A stretch of DNA of 64,000 bases from positions 1 through 64,000 of the forward strand of contig NZ_VDUZ01000048.1 in NCBI RefSeq assembly GCF_008039615.1, read 5' to 3'. Positions 26,005 through 33,852 of this stretch are shown here, piece after piece. The number at the start of each line of letters is the position of its first letter. Positions within the stretch are counted from its first letter, which is position 1. The stretch comes from Vineibacter terrae (lineage in GTDB: Bacteria; Pseudomonadota; Alphaproteobacteria; Reyranellales; Reyranellaceae). The position numbers and the translations under genes are program-made. The notes beneath the pieces are model-generated. The model searched no databases, was not told the DNA's origin, and was given only the letters and a program-made list of their open reading frames with translations.

Positions 26005-26470
26005 GCCGCTCGCCGACCGCACCTTCGTCATCACGCGCACCTTCGATGCGCCGGCGCGCCTGCTGTTCGAGGCCTACAGCAAGCCCGAGCACCTCTTGAA
26101 GTGGTTCGGCCCGGTGGGCTGGCCGCTCACCCTGTGCGAGGTCGATTTCCGCGTCGGTGGGCGCTTCCGCTTCGCGATGACCGGCCCCGGCGGCCAGCAG
26201 GACACGCCGTTCGGCGGCACCTATCGGGAGATCGTGCCCAACCGCAGGATCGTCTTCGACAACGCCTTCGAGACGCCGGGGGCGCCGCAGATGGTCATGA
26301 CCGTCACCTTCGAGGAGAAGGACGGCAGGACGACGCTCACCCTGCACACGCTGTTCGCCTCGGTGGCCATGAAGGAGGAGTATCTGGGCCTCGGCTTCGA
26401 GGAGGGCACCAACTCCGGCTTCGACCAGCTCGCCGACGTGGTCGCGGCGCTGGCTGGGCGCGCAGGTTGA
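25979..26470 (+). CDS. SRPBCC (AHSA1-like) protein
   Basis: This 163-aa helix-grip protein has the AHSA1/START-like signature: RTFDAPARLLFEAYSKPEHL, then WFGP and DFRVGGRFRF. These proteins bind hydrophobic ligands in a cavity; the ligand is unknown. The ATG at 25979 is preceded by AAGGAGAAA and lies inside the end of arsR. ArsR-SRPBCC pairs are common and are thought to respond to small molecules or stress. Confidence 0.88.
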   Translation: MPASASASEPLADRTFVITRTFDAPARLLFEAYSKPEHLLKWFGPVGWPLTLCEVDFRVGGRFRFAMTGPGGQQDTPFGGTYREIVPNRRIVFDNAFETPGAPQMVMTVTFEEKDGRTTLTLHTLFASVAMKEEYLGLGFEEGTNSGFDQLADVVAALAGRAG

Positions 26471-26609
26471 CGTCGCGCCATCCTCTGCGCGCCTTACGCC
26501 ACCCTGATTTCAGCGCAAGGCGCTCAGGCGACGTGGCGTGGGCACGCGGCGGCGGCCGTCGCGGCGGCGTCTGAAAACAGAGACAAAAGACGCCTGGCCG
26601 TTGCCGATG

Positions 26610-26618
26610 TGCTACAAT
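26610..26618 (+). promoter_or_regulatory. Extended -10 promoter before the FHA-CHAT gene
   Basis: TGCTACAAT is an extended -10 element 47 bases before the start codon of the FHA-CHAT gene; no good -35 is seen at the usual spacing. It suggests the CHAT and companion genes have their own promoter. Confidence 0.45.
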
Positions 26619-26665
26619 ACGCGCAGGCAATCCGCAGCACCCTATGACTGCGGAAAAGAGGTTTC

Positions 26666-29128
26666 ATGGCCGCCTCGCTCCGCCTGCGGATACTCTCGGC
26701 ACCGCCCACCGAGACGCCGCCCCCGCCTCTTCTCCTGGTCGACGGTCCTGTCAGCATTGGCCGCCGGTCCGACAACGGCTGGGTGCTGCCTGATGTTACC
26801 GCCAGCATCTCCCGCAAGCATGCCACGGTGGAGCTGGAGGGAGGCGTCTGGCATCTTGTCGACGAGTCGGCCAACGGCACGCTGCACAACGGCCAGGTTG
26901 TCGGTCGCGGGCATTCGCGGCTGCTGGCGGCGGGCGACGTCATCACGATCGGCGCCTACGAGATCATCGTTGAGCACGCGGGCGACGGCCTTCCCGCGGC
27001 CTCTCAGGACTCGCGGGTGGCGACGGATCCACCGCGATGGGCGCATCCGCACGGCGCAGAGGAGGTTTGGGCCGGCGACGACGGCGCGCCGCCGCAACCG
27101 TCGTCTGGTCCATCACCCTTTGACCCGCCACGGCAATCGCCGCCCGACTGGGCACGCTCCACCGAGGTGTTCGGCGATTTCGGCGCGCATGGACGTGCCC
27201 CGGGTGGCGGCGGCGAGGCACAAGATGCGCCGCCCCCCGCGGCGTTTGGCGGCACCGATACGCCGGCTGGTCCGCCATCCGCCGAGCCGAAACCGTCCGG
27301 CAACCGCGATGAGCTGCCGCCGCCATTCGGTGCACCCGCCGCCGATGCCGATCGAAAGGCCCAGCCACCCCAGCCGGCAAGTGGTGCCGGCGCCACCGGC
27401 AACGATTCGCCTGCCAATGCAGGTGGTGAAGCGATCTTCGGGGCGAATGACTGGGTAGGCGGCGATGGTGAGCATGCGCCTGCCTGGTCGGAGCTCGATG
27501 CCGTCGCGGCGCCCAGGATCGACGCCGCCCGCGGCAGCAACCCCTTGCCGCCGGATCGCGGTGCCGCCGGGATGCTGCGACAGTCCGATCTGGATCCCAT
27601 TGAGCGATCTCTCGCCGGCCGGGCACCCGCAGCAACGGGGGCAGGGGATCAGCCGACCCCGCCGGCAGGGTCCGTCGAACGGATTCTCGATGTCTTCATC
27701 GCATCCATCTCGAAGGGTGCCAGCGCGTCGCCGCTGGTTGTCGGGACGCGCTTCGTCCTGACGGCGGTGGTCAGGCTCCCGGGCTCCGGCACCACCGGAA
27801 GCGCAAGCCGCCCACTGGCGCTCATGGCGGCAGCGCCGGCCATGTTCAAGGTCGATGCGCGTGGTTGCCGCCTGCTCTCCCGGGGTACGGTCCTGGTCGA
27901 TATCGAGAGTGACGATGATTCAGCGCCGGCCTCGTTCATCTTCGAGGTCGAATCCGCGAGCGAATGCTGGGTGAGCCTCGCGCTTTATCAGTCCGGCAAT
28001 CGTGTGCATCAGGTGTCGTTTTCCGGGTACGACCTGAAGGGCGCGCAGCACAGCTACCGGTTTGCCGCCGGGAGCGACGTCGAGCTCACGCTGTCGGTGC
28101 GCGCTGCCGACAACATGGTCGAGGGCGACAGCCCCTATCACCTGCGCAATCTGTCCAGCTTCGAGTTTGGTCCATTGAAGCAGCCGGAACCGGGGCTGCT
28201 GTCGAAGCTCAGGGACCAGCTGCAGAGCCTGCAGAGAACGGACGCTCTGCCTGATGACGCCGAGGAGGAGCTGCGCGTCATAGGCCTTGAGCTGGCCGAC
28301 CTCCTGCCGGCCAGCCTGCGCGATCTCCTGAGCCGGGAGCCCCCGAAGGCGATCTACCTGTCGCATGCAACCGAGTTCGACTTCCCCTTCGAGCTTGTGT
28401 GCCTCGAGGCCGACAACAGCACGTTCTTCCTGGGCGATCGGGTTTCCATCTGCCGGTGGTACAAGAACGTTCGCGCCGCGCCGCGCCACGACAGCCGGCA
28501 GGTCTCGAGCGCGGCCGTGCTTTGCGGGCAGACTCCCTATGCCGCGCGCGATTGCGCAGTGCTCTCTCAAAAATGCCGGACCGTTCCATTCAGCGCATCC
28601 GACGACGTCTACCGCGCGGTGTTCGGGAAGAGCGATTATGACCTGCTGCACTTCATCGGGCATTGCGGGGGCAGCGACGCATACGGGGCCTTCCTGGAGC
28701 TGGAACGCGGCAAGCTCGACATGATGCGGATCGGCCGGCTCCCGGCCGAGCGGGAATTCGGCAAGACCGGGCCGGTCATCGTGCTGAACGGATGCGGGAC
28801 GACGAATCCGTATTCAGCCCTGTCGGGCCCGCGGTCCTTTCCGCGCCGCTTCCTCGAGGCAAACGCGAGCATGGTGATCGGCACGCTCTGGCCGGTGCAT
28901 GAGAGCGTTGCGCACCATTTTTCGTCGATCTTCTACGAGCATCTGCGGTGGTTCCCCCTCGCCGAGGCTCTGCGCCGGGCGAAGATCGAGGTCGCCAACG
29001 CGGAAAGCGACGTGGATGGCAGAACCCTGACCGCGCAGGAGCGCGTCCGTCATCGCGTCTCGGCCCGAGGCTATTGCGCCTACGGGCATCCCAACATGAG
29101 GATCGAGTTCCTCTCTCCTGCGGCGTAG
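26666..29128 (+). CDS. FHA-CHAT protein, predicted caspase-like peptidase
   Basis: This 820-aa cytoplasmic protein has three parts. Residues 24-102 are a forkhead-associated domain with IGRRSDN, SISRKHA and ESANGT, the phosphothreonine-binding loops. Residues about 110-335 are a proline/glycine/alanine-rich disordered linker. After a beta-rich region (about 340-500), residues about 505-815 form a CHAT domain. Its catalytic dyad is His666 in LLHFIGH and Cys710 in VIVLNGCGTT, followed by the typical MVIGTLWPV strand. CHAT enzymes are separase/caspase relatives used in bacterial conflict and cell-death systems. The FHA domain suggests recruitment by a phosphoprotein. A small companion gene follows 36 bases downstream. 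Target and trigger are unknown. Confidence 0.88.
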   Translation: MAASLRLRILSAPPTETPPPPLLLVDGPVSIGRRSDNGWVLPDVTASISRKHATVELEGGVWHLVDESANGTLHNGQVVGRGHSRLLAAGDVITIGAYEIIVEHAGDGLPAASQDSRVATDPPRWAHPHGAEEVWAGDDGAPPQPSSGPSPFDPPRQSPPDWARSTEVFGDFGAHGRAPGGGGEAQDAPPPAAFGGTDTPAGPPSAEPKPSGNRDELPPPFGAPAADADRKAQPPQPASGAGATGNDSPANAGGEAIFGANDWVGGDGEHAPAWSELDAVAAPRIDAARGSNPLPPDRGAAGMLRQSDLDPIERSLAGRAPAATGAGDQPTPPAGSVERILDVFIASISKGASASPLVVGTRFVLTAVVRLPGSGTTGSASRPLALMAAAPAMFKVDARGCRLLSRGTVLVDIESDDDSAPASFIFEVESASECWVSLALYQSGNRVHQVSFSGYDLKGAQHSYRFAAGSDVELTLSVRAADNMVEGDSPYHLRNLSSFEFGPLKQPEPGLLSKLRDQLQSLQRTDALPDDAEEELRVIGLELADLLPASLRDLLSREPPKAIYLSHATEFDFPFELVCLEADNSTFFLGDRVSICRWYKNVRAAPRHDSRQVSSAAVLCGQTPYAARDCAVLSQKCRTVPFSASDDVYRAVFGKSDYDLLHFIGHCGGSDAYGAFLELERGKLDMMRIGRLPAEREFGKTGPVIVLNGCGTTNPYSALSGPRSFPRRFLEANASMVIGTLWPVHESVAHHFSSIFYEHLRWFPLAEALRRAKIEVANAESDVDGRTLTAQERVRHRVSARGYCAYGHPNMRIEFLSPAA

Positions 29129-29164
29129 CGGATTTCGATGCCCTTCGTGGAAAAGGAGACGACA

Positions 29165-29458
29165 ATGCTGGTGTTCGCCCGCGAGGTTCCCGAGGGTGAA
29201 GGCTTCCTCGACAAGGACAAAGGCAGCCGCCTTCTCTCGTACTCCCTGCCGGTCGAGACAATCCGTAGGAATCTCGCGGAATTCCTCGCGGAGCTGGACG
29301 CGATCCTGCCGGAGCAGGAGGCGAAGAGGCACGGGTTCGGCCTCAACAGCTTCCAGGTGGCGGTGTCGATCAACGGAAAAGGCCAGGTCGGCTTCCTGGG
29401 AACCGGGGGCGAGCTGGGCGGATCCGCGACCCTCACGCTGAGCTTCACGCGAGGGTGA
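29165..29458 (+). CDS. Small Pepco-like companion of the CHAT protein
   Basis: This 97-aa protein has a central helix (VETIRRNLAEFLAELDAIL) and a C-terminal beta hairpin region, GFGLNSFQVAVSINGKGQVG then GTGGELGGSATLTLSF. That pattern resembles the small Pepco/trypsin-co-occurring domains that accompany peptidases in prokaryotic conflict loci. A frame start exists at 29138, but AAGGAG at 29153-29158 with 6-base spacing clearly favours 29165. It lies directly behind the FHA-CHAT gene. It may be a substrate, adaptor or inhibitor of the CHAT peptidase; this is inference. Confidence 0.65.
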   Translation: MLVFAREVPEGEGFLDKDKGSRLLSYSLPVETIRRNLAEFLAELDAILPEQEAKRHGFGLNSFQVAVSINGKGQVGFLGTGGELGGSATLTLSFTRG

Positions 29459-29508
29459 GTGGTCTGGCGAGGCATTCGCTGTAAATCCCTGCGGGGCGGA
29501 TTGACGCC

Positions 29509-29554
29509 GTGCCCTTGAGCGCCGCGAGGTCGAGCTTGCTCCAGTCCGGGTTCT
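29509..29554. repeat. 46-bp fragment of the hydratase gene
   Basis: These bases match 30481-30526, inside the 2-keto-4-pentenoate hydratase gene, at 44 of 46 positions and in the same orientation. Read on the minus strand it encodes NPDWSKLDLAALKGT, identical to the intact enzyme. It is a leftover of a hydratase-like gene, cut on both sides. Confidence 0.85.
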
Positions 29555-29555
29555 G

Positions 29556-29720
29556 TCGCGGGGCCATGCGCTGTCGATCCTGCATTGTCCCGATGGCCCG
29601 CCGGCGCTGCGGGAGAGCTACGGCTTCAACGGCCCCGAGCTGAACAGGATCGAGGTTGAGCTGGCTGGCGTGGTGACAACCTTGTGCGCAGAATGGAGAA
29701 CGATTCATGGCCGCTTCTGA
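29556..29720 (+). pseudogene. DUF4160-like remnant (C-terminal part)
   Basis: Directly after the hydratase fragment, an open frame reads into RESYGFNGPELNRIEVEL and ends AEWRTIHGRF at TGA 29718-29720. This resembles the end of DUF4160 proteins (GF-x-x-x-ELRxI ... W-x-x-x-HG), which pair with DUF2442 in toxin-antitoxin-like loci. The N-terminal half with the conserved histidines is missing and there is no proper start. It overlaps the start of the DUF2442 gene by 14 bases, as in intact pairs. Confidence 0.55.
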
Positions 29721-30117
29721 ACAGGACATACGGCAGGCCGAAAAGCGGATGGCAGCCCTGCGGGAGAACGGCTTCGCCGTGTCCGCGCGCTATGATCGCC
29801 GCGCGGCTCGCATCGTCGTCGACCTGAACACCGGCGTTCAGATCGCCTTTCCACCCCGCCTGGCGGAAGGGCTTGCCGCGGCATCCCCGGCCGAGCTTGC
29901 AGAAATCGAGATCAGCCCCGCTAGCCTTGGCCTGCATTGGCCGAAGCTCGACGCGGATGTGTACGTGCCGGCGCTCCTGCAAGGCGTGTTCGGCTCCAAG
30001 CGCTGGATGGCAGCGCAGCTTGGTGCGGCCGGCGGTCAGGCCCGGTCACGCGCCAAGGCGGTTGCGGCGCGGGAAAACGGCCGCAAGGGTGGACGACCGC
30101 GCAAGGCAGCCGGCTGA
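29707..30117 (+). CDS. DUF2442 protein, antitoxin-like
   Basis: This 136-aa protein begins with the DUF2442 domain: RIVVDLNTGVQIAFPPRLAE is the family core, and LGLHWPKLDADVYVPALLQG its second block. The tail is basic and alanine-rich (KAVAARENGRKGGRPRKAAG), suggesting DNA binding. DUF2442 usually follows DUF4160, and here only a stub of that partner remains. The start has TGGAGA upstream. It may be an orphaned antitoxin or regulator. Confidence 0.8.
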   Translation: MAASEQDIRQAEKRMAALRENGFAVSARYDRRAARIVVDLNTGVQIAFPPRLAEGLAAASPAELAEIEISPASLGLHWPKLDADVYVPALLQGVFGSKRWMAAQLGAAGGQARSRAKAVAARENGRKGGRPRKAAG

Positions 30118-30245
30118 TGGCTGGGCGTCCTACCCAGAAACAAGGAGCCTGCACCGACGCGTACGGCAGTCGCCCCTGAGGGTGGGCTGAGGCAGCCAAA
30201 TACAATCGCCCCTCACCGGCACGGCAGGGCTCGCCTTGCTCCCCG

Positions 30246-31043
30246 TCAAAACTCATACTTCACCGTGACCTCGCCCAGCCCCTCGATACGGCCGACGGCG
30301 GTGGTGCCGACGGGCACGAACTGGCAGGCGACCATGCTGCCGGTGGACACGATCATGCCCTTCCTGAGCTGCTTGCCGTGCTCGGCCAGCTTGTTGGCGA
30401 CCCAGGCCAGCGAATTCACGCAATGGCCCATCACGTCGCCCGAGCTGCCGCTGGCCACGACCTCGCCGTCGAACGAGACCGTGCCCTTGAGAGCGGCGAG
30501 GTCGAGCTTGCTCCAGTCCGGGTTCTCGGCCGCCAGCAGCGAGCCCCAGTTCCAGCCCAGGTCGATGATCAGGTGCAGCGCCGACAGCCGGCTGTAGTCG
30601 GCGCCGCGGTCCTCGATCAGCTCGAAGCCGGCGCGCGCCGAGGCGATGTAGGGCGCGATGCTCTCCTGGTCATAGGGCTTGCCCGGGGCCGGCGGCGGCA
30701 CGTCGGCGTTGACGGTGAGGATGATCTCCAGCTCCAGGCCCAGCCGCGTGTGCTGCGTTGCCTTCAAGGTCACGGCCTGCTCGAAGACACGGTTGCGGCG
30801 GATCGGGCCGTAGGCCGGGCTGCGCAAGCCGGTCTGCTCCCAGATCGCCGGGGCCGTGAGTCCGATCTTGTAGCCTGCCACCGCGCCATCCTCGGGCACG
30901 ATGCGCTCGAGATAGGCATCCTGCGCCGCGTAGGCGGCGCGCTCGTCCTGCGGCATGCGCGTCTTGGGCCACCAGCCGACCGTCACGCGCGAGCGGCGCA
31001 CATCCATCAGGTAGTCGGCGATCTGTTCGGCAGTGGCAGCCAT
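30246..31043 (-). CDS. 2-keto-4-pentenoate hydratase, FAH superfamily
   Basis: This 265-aa enzyme matches the MhpD/2-oxopent-4-enoate hydratase family of aromatic meta-cleavage pathways. GYKIGLTAPAIWEQ is the opening of the FAH fold. Metal ligands fall in LGLELEIIL, and the end reads FVPVGTTAVGRIEGLGEVTV. The start at 31043 has GGAGGG at ideal spacing; a longer frame is less likely. No other catabolic gene adjoins it. Fragments of the same type of gene occur at 29509 and 32779, so this is the surviving copy in a rearranged region. Confidence 0.88.
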   Translation of the reverse strand: MAATAEQIADYLMDVRRSRVTVGWWPKTRMPQDERAAYAAQDAYLERIVPEDGAVAGYKIGLTAPAIWEQTGLRSPAYGPIRRNRVFEQAVTLKATQHTRLGLELEIILTVNADVPPPAPGKPYDQESIAPYIASARAGFELIEDRGADYSRLSALHLIIDLGWNWGSLLAAENPDWSKLDLAALKGTVSFDGEVVASGSSGDVMGHCVNSLAWVANKLAEHGKQLRKGMIVSTGSMVACQFVPVGTTAVGRIEGLGEVTVKYEF

Positions 31044-31155
31044 GGCGTTCCCTCCGTTGCGCGGGGCCATCCTGCCATCGCGTGCGCGGCGCCGCCATGC
31101 CCGGCGCGCGGGCAGCCTGGCCCCCGGCGCTGATCATGACGCACCGGGACGCATG

Positions 31156-31185
31156 CCGGACCGCGCGCCTCCCGGCGCGCTCATG
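31156..31185. repeat. Dispersed repeat copy (ccggaccgcgcgcctcccgg)
   Basis: This is the second copy of the 30-base repeat at 5283-5312. The rest of the 278-base gap 31044-31321 shows no gene. Confidence 0.55.
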
Positions 31186-31321
31186 CAAAGGGCGGGCGAT
31201 CAAGGCTCGGATATGTTGCCCTGATGATCAGGGCGCCGGCTTCACCGCTTCACGGTGCCGTCCTCAGCAAGGAATTCATCTGAGGGTGCGCCCCGATGCG
31301 AATTCCTTCCGGCCATGCCTT

Positions 31322-31648
31322 CTAACGCGGCCCTGCCCGCAAGGCCTTCCGTACACCGTCAGGGTCTCCAGCGATGGCCCTGAGATAGGCGCGTGCCGCC
31401 GCGTCTGGGTCTTTGCGCGACTGCTCCCAATCACGCAGCGTGCCGATTGGAATGTGGTAGCGCGCTGCGAACTCCTGTTGTGAGAGATTGAGAGCACGGC
31501 GGATGACCCGCACCGGAGGGGTGCGCTGCATCCTTGCCATTCGTTCCGGTGTCAGCGGCTGTGCATCGGGATCAGCCAGCGCGGCGGCGAGAACCTGCTC
31601 GTCCGTCATCGCATCAACCCGGCTCCAATCATGCTTTGTTTTCTTCAT
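31322..31648 (-). CDS. HTH antitoxin paired with BrnT
   Basis: This 108-aa protein has a basic start (MKKTKHDWSRVD) like BrnA-type antitoxins. It continues as an Xre-type helix-turn-helix: RRALNLSQQEFAARYHIPIG then TLRDWEQSRKDP. It would neutralise the BrnT toxin and repress the operon. It overlaps the toxin gene by 20 bases. The start at 31648 fits the family; an ATG 18 bases upstream also exists. Confidence 0.85.
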   Translation of the reverse strand: MKKTKHDWSRVDAMTDEQVLAAALADPDAQPLTPERMARMQRTPPVRVIRRALNLSQQEFAARYHIPIGTLRDWEQSRKDPDAAARAYLRAIAGDPDGVRKALRAGPR

Positions 31649-31916
31649 GATACATCCGTCGTTCATAGGGGGCCGCTGACCGTGCAGAAATGATGCGGAT
31701 CGTCTCTCCTCTCATCGTGTAAGCCACCGTCAATAGACGACCGTCGACCGTGCCAATGATCAGAAAACGATCCTCGCCATAAGCGCTGCTCCGGTCGTCA
31801 ATGTCGATTGCGAAGGAGTCTTGAAAAACTTCCCTGGCCATGTCGAACGTGACGCCATGCTTGGCCTCGTTCTCGGCGGCCTTGCCATCATCCCATTCAA
31901 AATTTTCATCATGCAT
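31629..31916 (-). CDS. brnT: BrnT-family toxin
   Basis: This 95-aa RelE-fold ribonuclease toxin has the family opening FEWDDGKAAENEAKHGVTF and the block DRFLIIGTVDGRLLTVAYTM, ending IRIISARSAAPYERRMYHEE with the catalytic Arg/Ser/Glu-type residues. Such toxins cleave RNA and stop growth until the antitoxin is restored. The start at 31916 matches the usual N-terminus. A perfect palindrome lies 5 bases upstream. Confidence 0.9.
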   Translation of the reverse strand: MHDENFEWDDGKAAENEAKHGVTFDMAREVFQDSFAIDIDDRSSAYGEDRFLIIGTVDGRLLTVAYTMRGETIRIISARSAAPYERRMYHEENKA

Positions 31917-31921
31917 GAATG

Positions 31922-31936
31922 TACGGCTTAGCCGTA
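31922..31936 (-). promoter_or_regulatory. Palindromic operator of the brnT operon
   Basis: TACGGCT-T-AGCCGTA is a perfect 7-base-arm palindrome just before the toxin start. On the minus strand TTGACG (about 31950) lies upstream. The position suits repression by the HTH antitoxin. Confidence 0.6.
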
Positions 31937-32119
31937 GCTTTTTCAAGCGTCAAGTCTGTCGGCGCACGGTTGAGGATGCAGAAGCTGGCTTCGTTATCAC
32001 ATCACCGCCTCCAGCCGGCGCGCGACTGGAGGGTGGCTGGAAGCTGGCAGGCTGCGTCCTCCATGCGGCAGGTCACCTCGCGCGATGGCTCTCGCGATGA
32101 CGTGGCGCACGCCGCTCTA

Positions 32120-32446
32120 CTACTCGAACAGCGTGGCAGCCTTTCCCAGAACCTCATCCATGATGGTTTCCGGCAGCGCCTCGACCTTACGGCCGTTGCG
32201 GGCCTTCAGATCGAGCACGCGCGGTTGATCGCAACGAACGACCCCGGCTGTCTTCGTGCCGACGAGGGCGACCGCAAAACCGATGCGGCGCGCGAAGTCG
32301 CCGCCGGTTGTGATCGGCAGGACCACCGGCAAGCCGGTCGCGCGGTTGAAGTCGCTGGGCGACACGATAACCACGGGGCGATGCCCACGCTGCTCACGGC
32401 CGAGTGTTGGCTCGAGGTCGACCATGTAGATGTCGCCGCGTTTCAC
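32120..32446 (-). CDS. mazF: MazF/PemK-family toxin
   Basis: This 108-aa endoribonuclease toxin starts MKRGDIYMVDLEPTLGREQRG, the MazF/PemK hallmark, followed by HRPVVIVSPSDFNRATG and VLPITTGG. It would cut mRNA at short motifs. Its start overlaps the antitoxin stop by 4 bases (ATGA). The gene is complete. Confidence 0.93.
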   Translation of the reverse strand: MKRGDIYMVDLEPTLGREQRGHRPVVIVSPSDFNRATGLPVVLPITTGGDFARRIGFAVALVGTKTAGVVRCDQPRVLDLKARNGRKVEALPETIMDEVLGKAATLFE

Positions 32447-32697
32447 AGCGGCTCACGACCAGCTGGCGCCGCATCGACCCATTCGCGGTCTTCGGCCGAC
32501 TGCGGCTGCGAATAGTCAGACACGGCGAGCAGCTCGGCCATCGTGTAGCGACGCCGGGCAGGTCTCATGACCAGCTCACCGTCGACAACGTCGAGGGTTA
32601 CGGCCTTGTCAGCGCTCAGGCCGAGTGTCTCAAGCAGCGCCGGGGGCACGGCGAGCATCACGGAGCCGCCGACCTTGCGCAGACGTGTGGTGTACAT
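32443..32697 (-). CDS. mazE: MazE/AbrB-type antitoxin
   Basis: This 84-aa protein has an N-terminal SpoVT/AbrB swapped-hairpin domain (TRLRKVGGSVMLAVPPALLE). An acidic tail (YSQPQSAEDREWVDAAP) would wrap the toxin. It is upstream of and coupled to mazF, the normal order. An AT-rich operator lies directly upstream. Confidence 0.9.
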   Translation of the reverse strand: MYTTRLRKVGGSVMLAVPPALLETLGLSADKAVTLDVVDGELVMRPARRRYTMAELLAVSDYSQPQSAEDREWVDAAPAGREPL

Positions 32698-32715
32698 GGC
32701 CGCCTCGCACGAAGA

Positions 32716-32731
32716 TTACATATTTATATAA
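32716..32731 (-). promoter_or_regulatory. AT-rich operator/-10 region of mazEF
   Basis: ttacatatttatataa is a 12-of-16 palindrome that includes TATATAA-like -10 sequence on the minus strand, about 20 bases before mazE. It suits autorepression by MazE. Confidence 0.45.
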
Positions 32732-32778
32732 CTCGAGGTGCGCACAAATCAACAGGCCTCCAGTCGCCTCTCGACTGC

Positions 32779-32840
32779 ACGACAGGGGGCGCCTTGCTCT
32801 CCCTGTCAGAACTCGTGCCTCACAATGACGTCGCCCGTGC
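32779..32840 (-). pseudogene. 3'-end fragment of a second hydratase gene
   Basis: This stretch matches the 3' end and downstream flank of the intact hydratase (30219-30275) with several changes. On the minus strand it reads GDVIVRHEF-stop against GEVTVKYEF-stop. The match stops abruptly upstream of that, so only the last few codons survive. The rest of the gap 32698-33142 (445 bases) shows no other feature I can support. Confidence 0.65.
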
Positions 32841-33142
32841 GTGCCACCGTCGATCGGAATATTTTCTTCGGCGCTTTTCGTACCCTTGCCGCGCGCCGCC
32901 GGCATGCGTATCTGGCACGGACATTCGCTTGGCCGGGGTGCTTGGGATGCGAGAGCTTGACGACGGGATGCCATCACGCCGCCGCCGCGGCGGGCGAAAC
33001 CGCGCAAACCCCGCAGGATTTTGGGGCATGAGCCAACGCCTTGATGTGATTGGCGAAACCAATTACCGAAACGGCGCAGGCCGGGTCCATGCCGCCGCCG
33101 CCGGCGGCGCCAGCGGAAATGGCGCCAACCGCCGCAATCGCC

Positions 33143-33838
33143 ATGCCCCGCATCCATCCGCCGCTTGAGCGTCCGATCCGGGTCGGCGCGCTGGTCGGGG
33201 CCATCCTGGCCGGCGGCGAGGGGCGCCGCCTGGGGCCCGGCGTCGAGAAGCCGTTCCGCCACCTGTCGGGCACGCCGCTGATCGAGCACGCCATGGCGCG
33301 CCTGCGGCCGCAGGTTGCCGGGCTGGTGATCAGCACCCATGGCGATGCCGCCCGTTTTTCACGCCTGGGCGTGCCGGTGGTCAGCGACAGCGTCGCCGCC
33401 GATGCCGACGGCCGCCGGCCCGGCCCGCTGGCCGGCGTGCTGGCGGCGATGGAATGGGCGCGCCAGGCGCATCCGTTCTCGCCCTGGCTGCTCACAGTGC
33501 CGGTGGACGTGCCGTTCCTGCCGCTCGACCTCACCGCCTATCTCGCCGGCCACATGCATGTGCCGGAGGCCGACATCCTGTCGGTGCGCTACCGCGGGCG
33601 CGTGCATCACGCCATCGCGGTGTGGTCGACCGAGCTGCTGCCGGCGCTGCGCAAGGCGGTGATGGAAGAGGGCGCTCGCAGCATCGAGCGCTTCGCGGCC
33701 GGCCACAACACGTCCGTCTTCGACTGGCCGCGGCGGCGCGGCGATCCGTTCCTCAACATCAACACGCCGGCCGACTGGGCGCGCGCCGAGGCGATCGCGC
33801 GCGCCGAGGCGGCAGGCGCATCACGGGGCGCGTCGTGA
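33143..33838 (+). CDS. mobA: Molybdenum cofactor guanylyltransferase
   Basis: This 231-aa nucleotidyltransferase has the MobA glycine-rich loop GAILAGGEGRRLG, with the primer block VEKPFRHLSGTPL (lysine) and the metal-binding stretch LLTVPVDVPFLP, where family members have D-x-P. It ends FLNINTPADWARAE, typical of MobA. It attaches GMP to molybdopterin for DMSO-reductase-type enzymes. The start at 33143 places the loop at the usual distance; upstream frame is low-complexity. The DUF2478 gene 8 kb away is also molybdenum-linked by family. Confidence 0.88.
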   Translation: MPRIHPPLERPIRVGALVGAILAGGEGRRLGPGVEKPFRHLSGTPLIEHAMARLRPQVAGLVISTHGDAARFSRLGVPVVSDSVAADADGRRPGPLAGVLAAMEWARQAHPFSPWLLTVPVDVPFLPLDLTAYLAGHMHVPEADILSVRYRGRVHHAIAVWSTELLPALRKAVMEEGARSIERFAAGHNTSVFDWPRRRGDPFLNINTPADWARAEAIARAEAAGASRGAS

Positions 33839-33852
33839 CGAGGGGCGCGGCC

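Noticed and set aside
29445-29729. Minus-strand frame containing NPDWSKLDLAALKGT
   Set aside because: The match is only the hydratase fragment; the rest is antisense to other features, so it is a remnant, not a gene.
32974-33534. Gly/Ala-rich minus-strand frame before and into mobA
   Set aside because: It mostly overlaps mobA antisense and has no ribosome site or motif.
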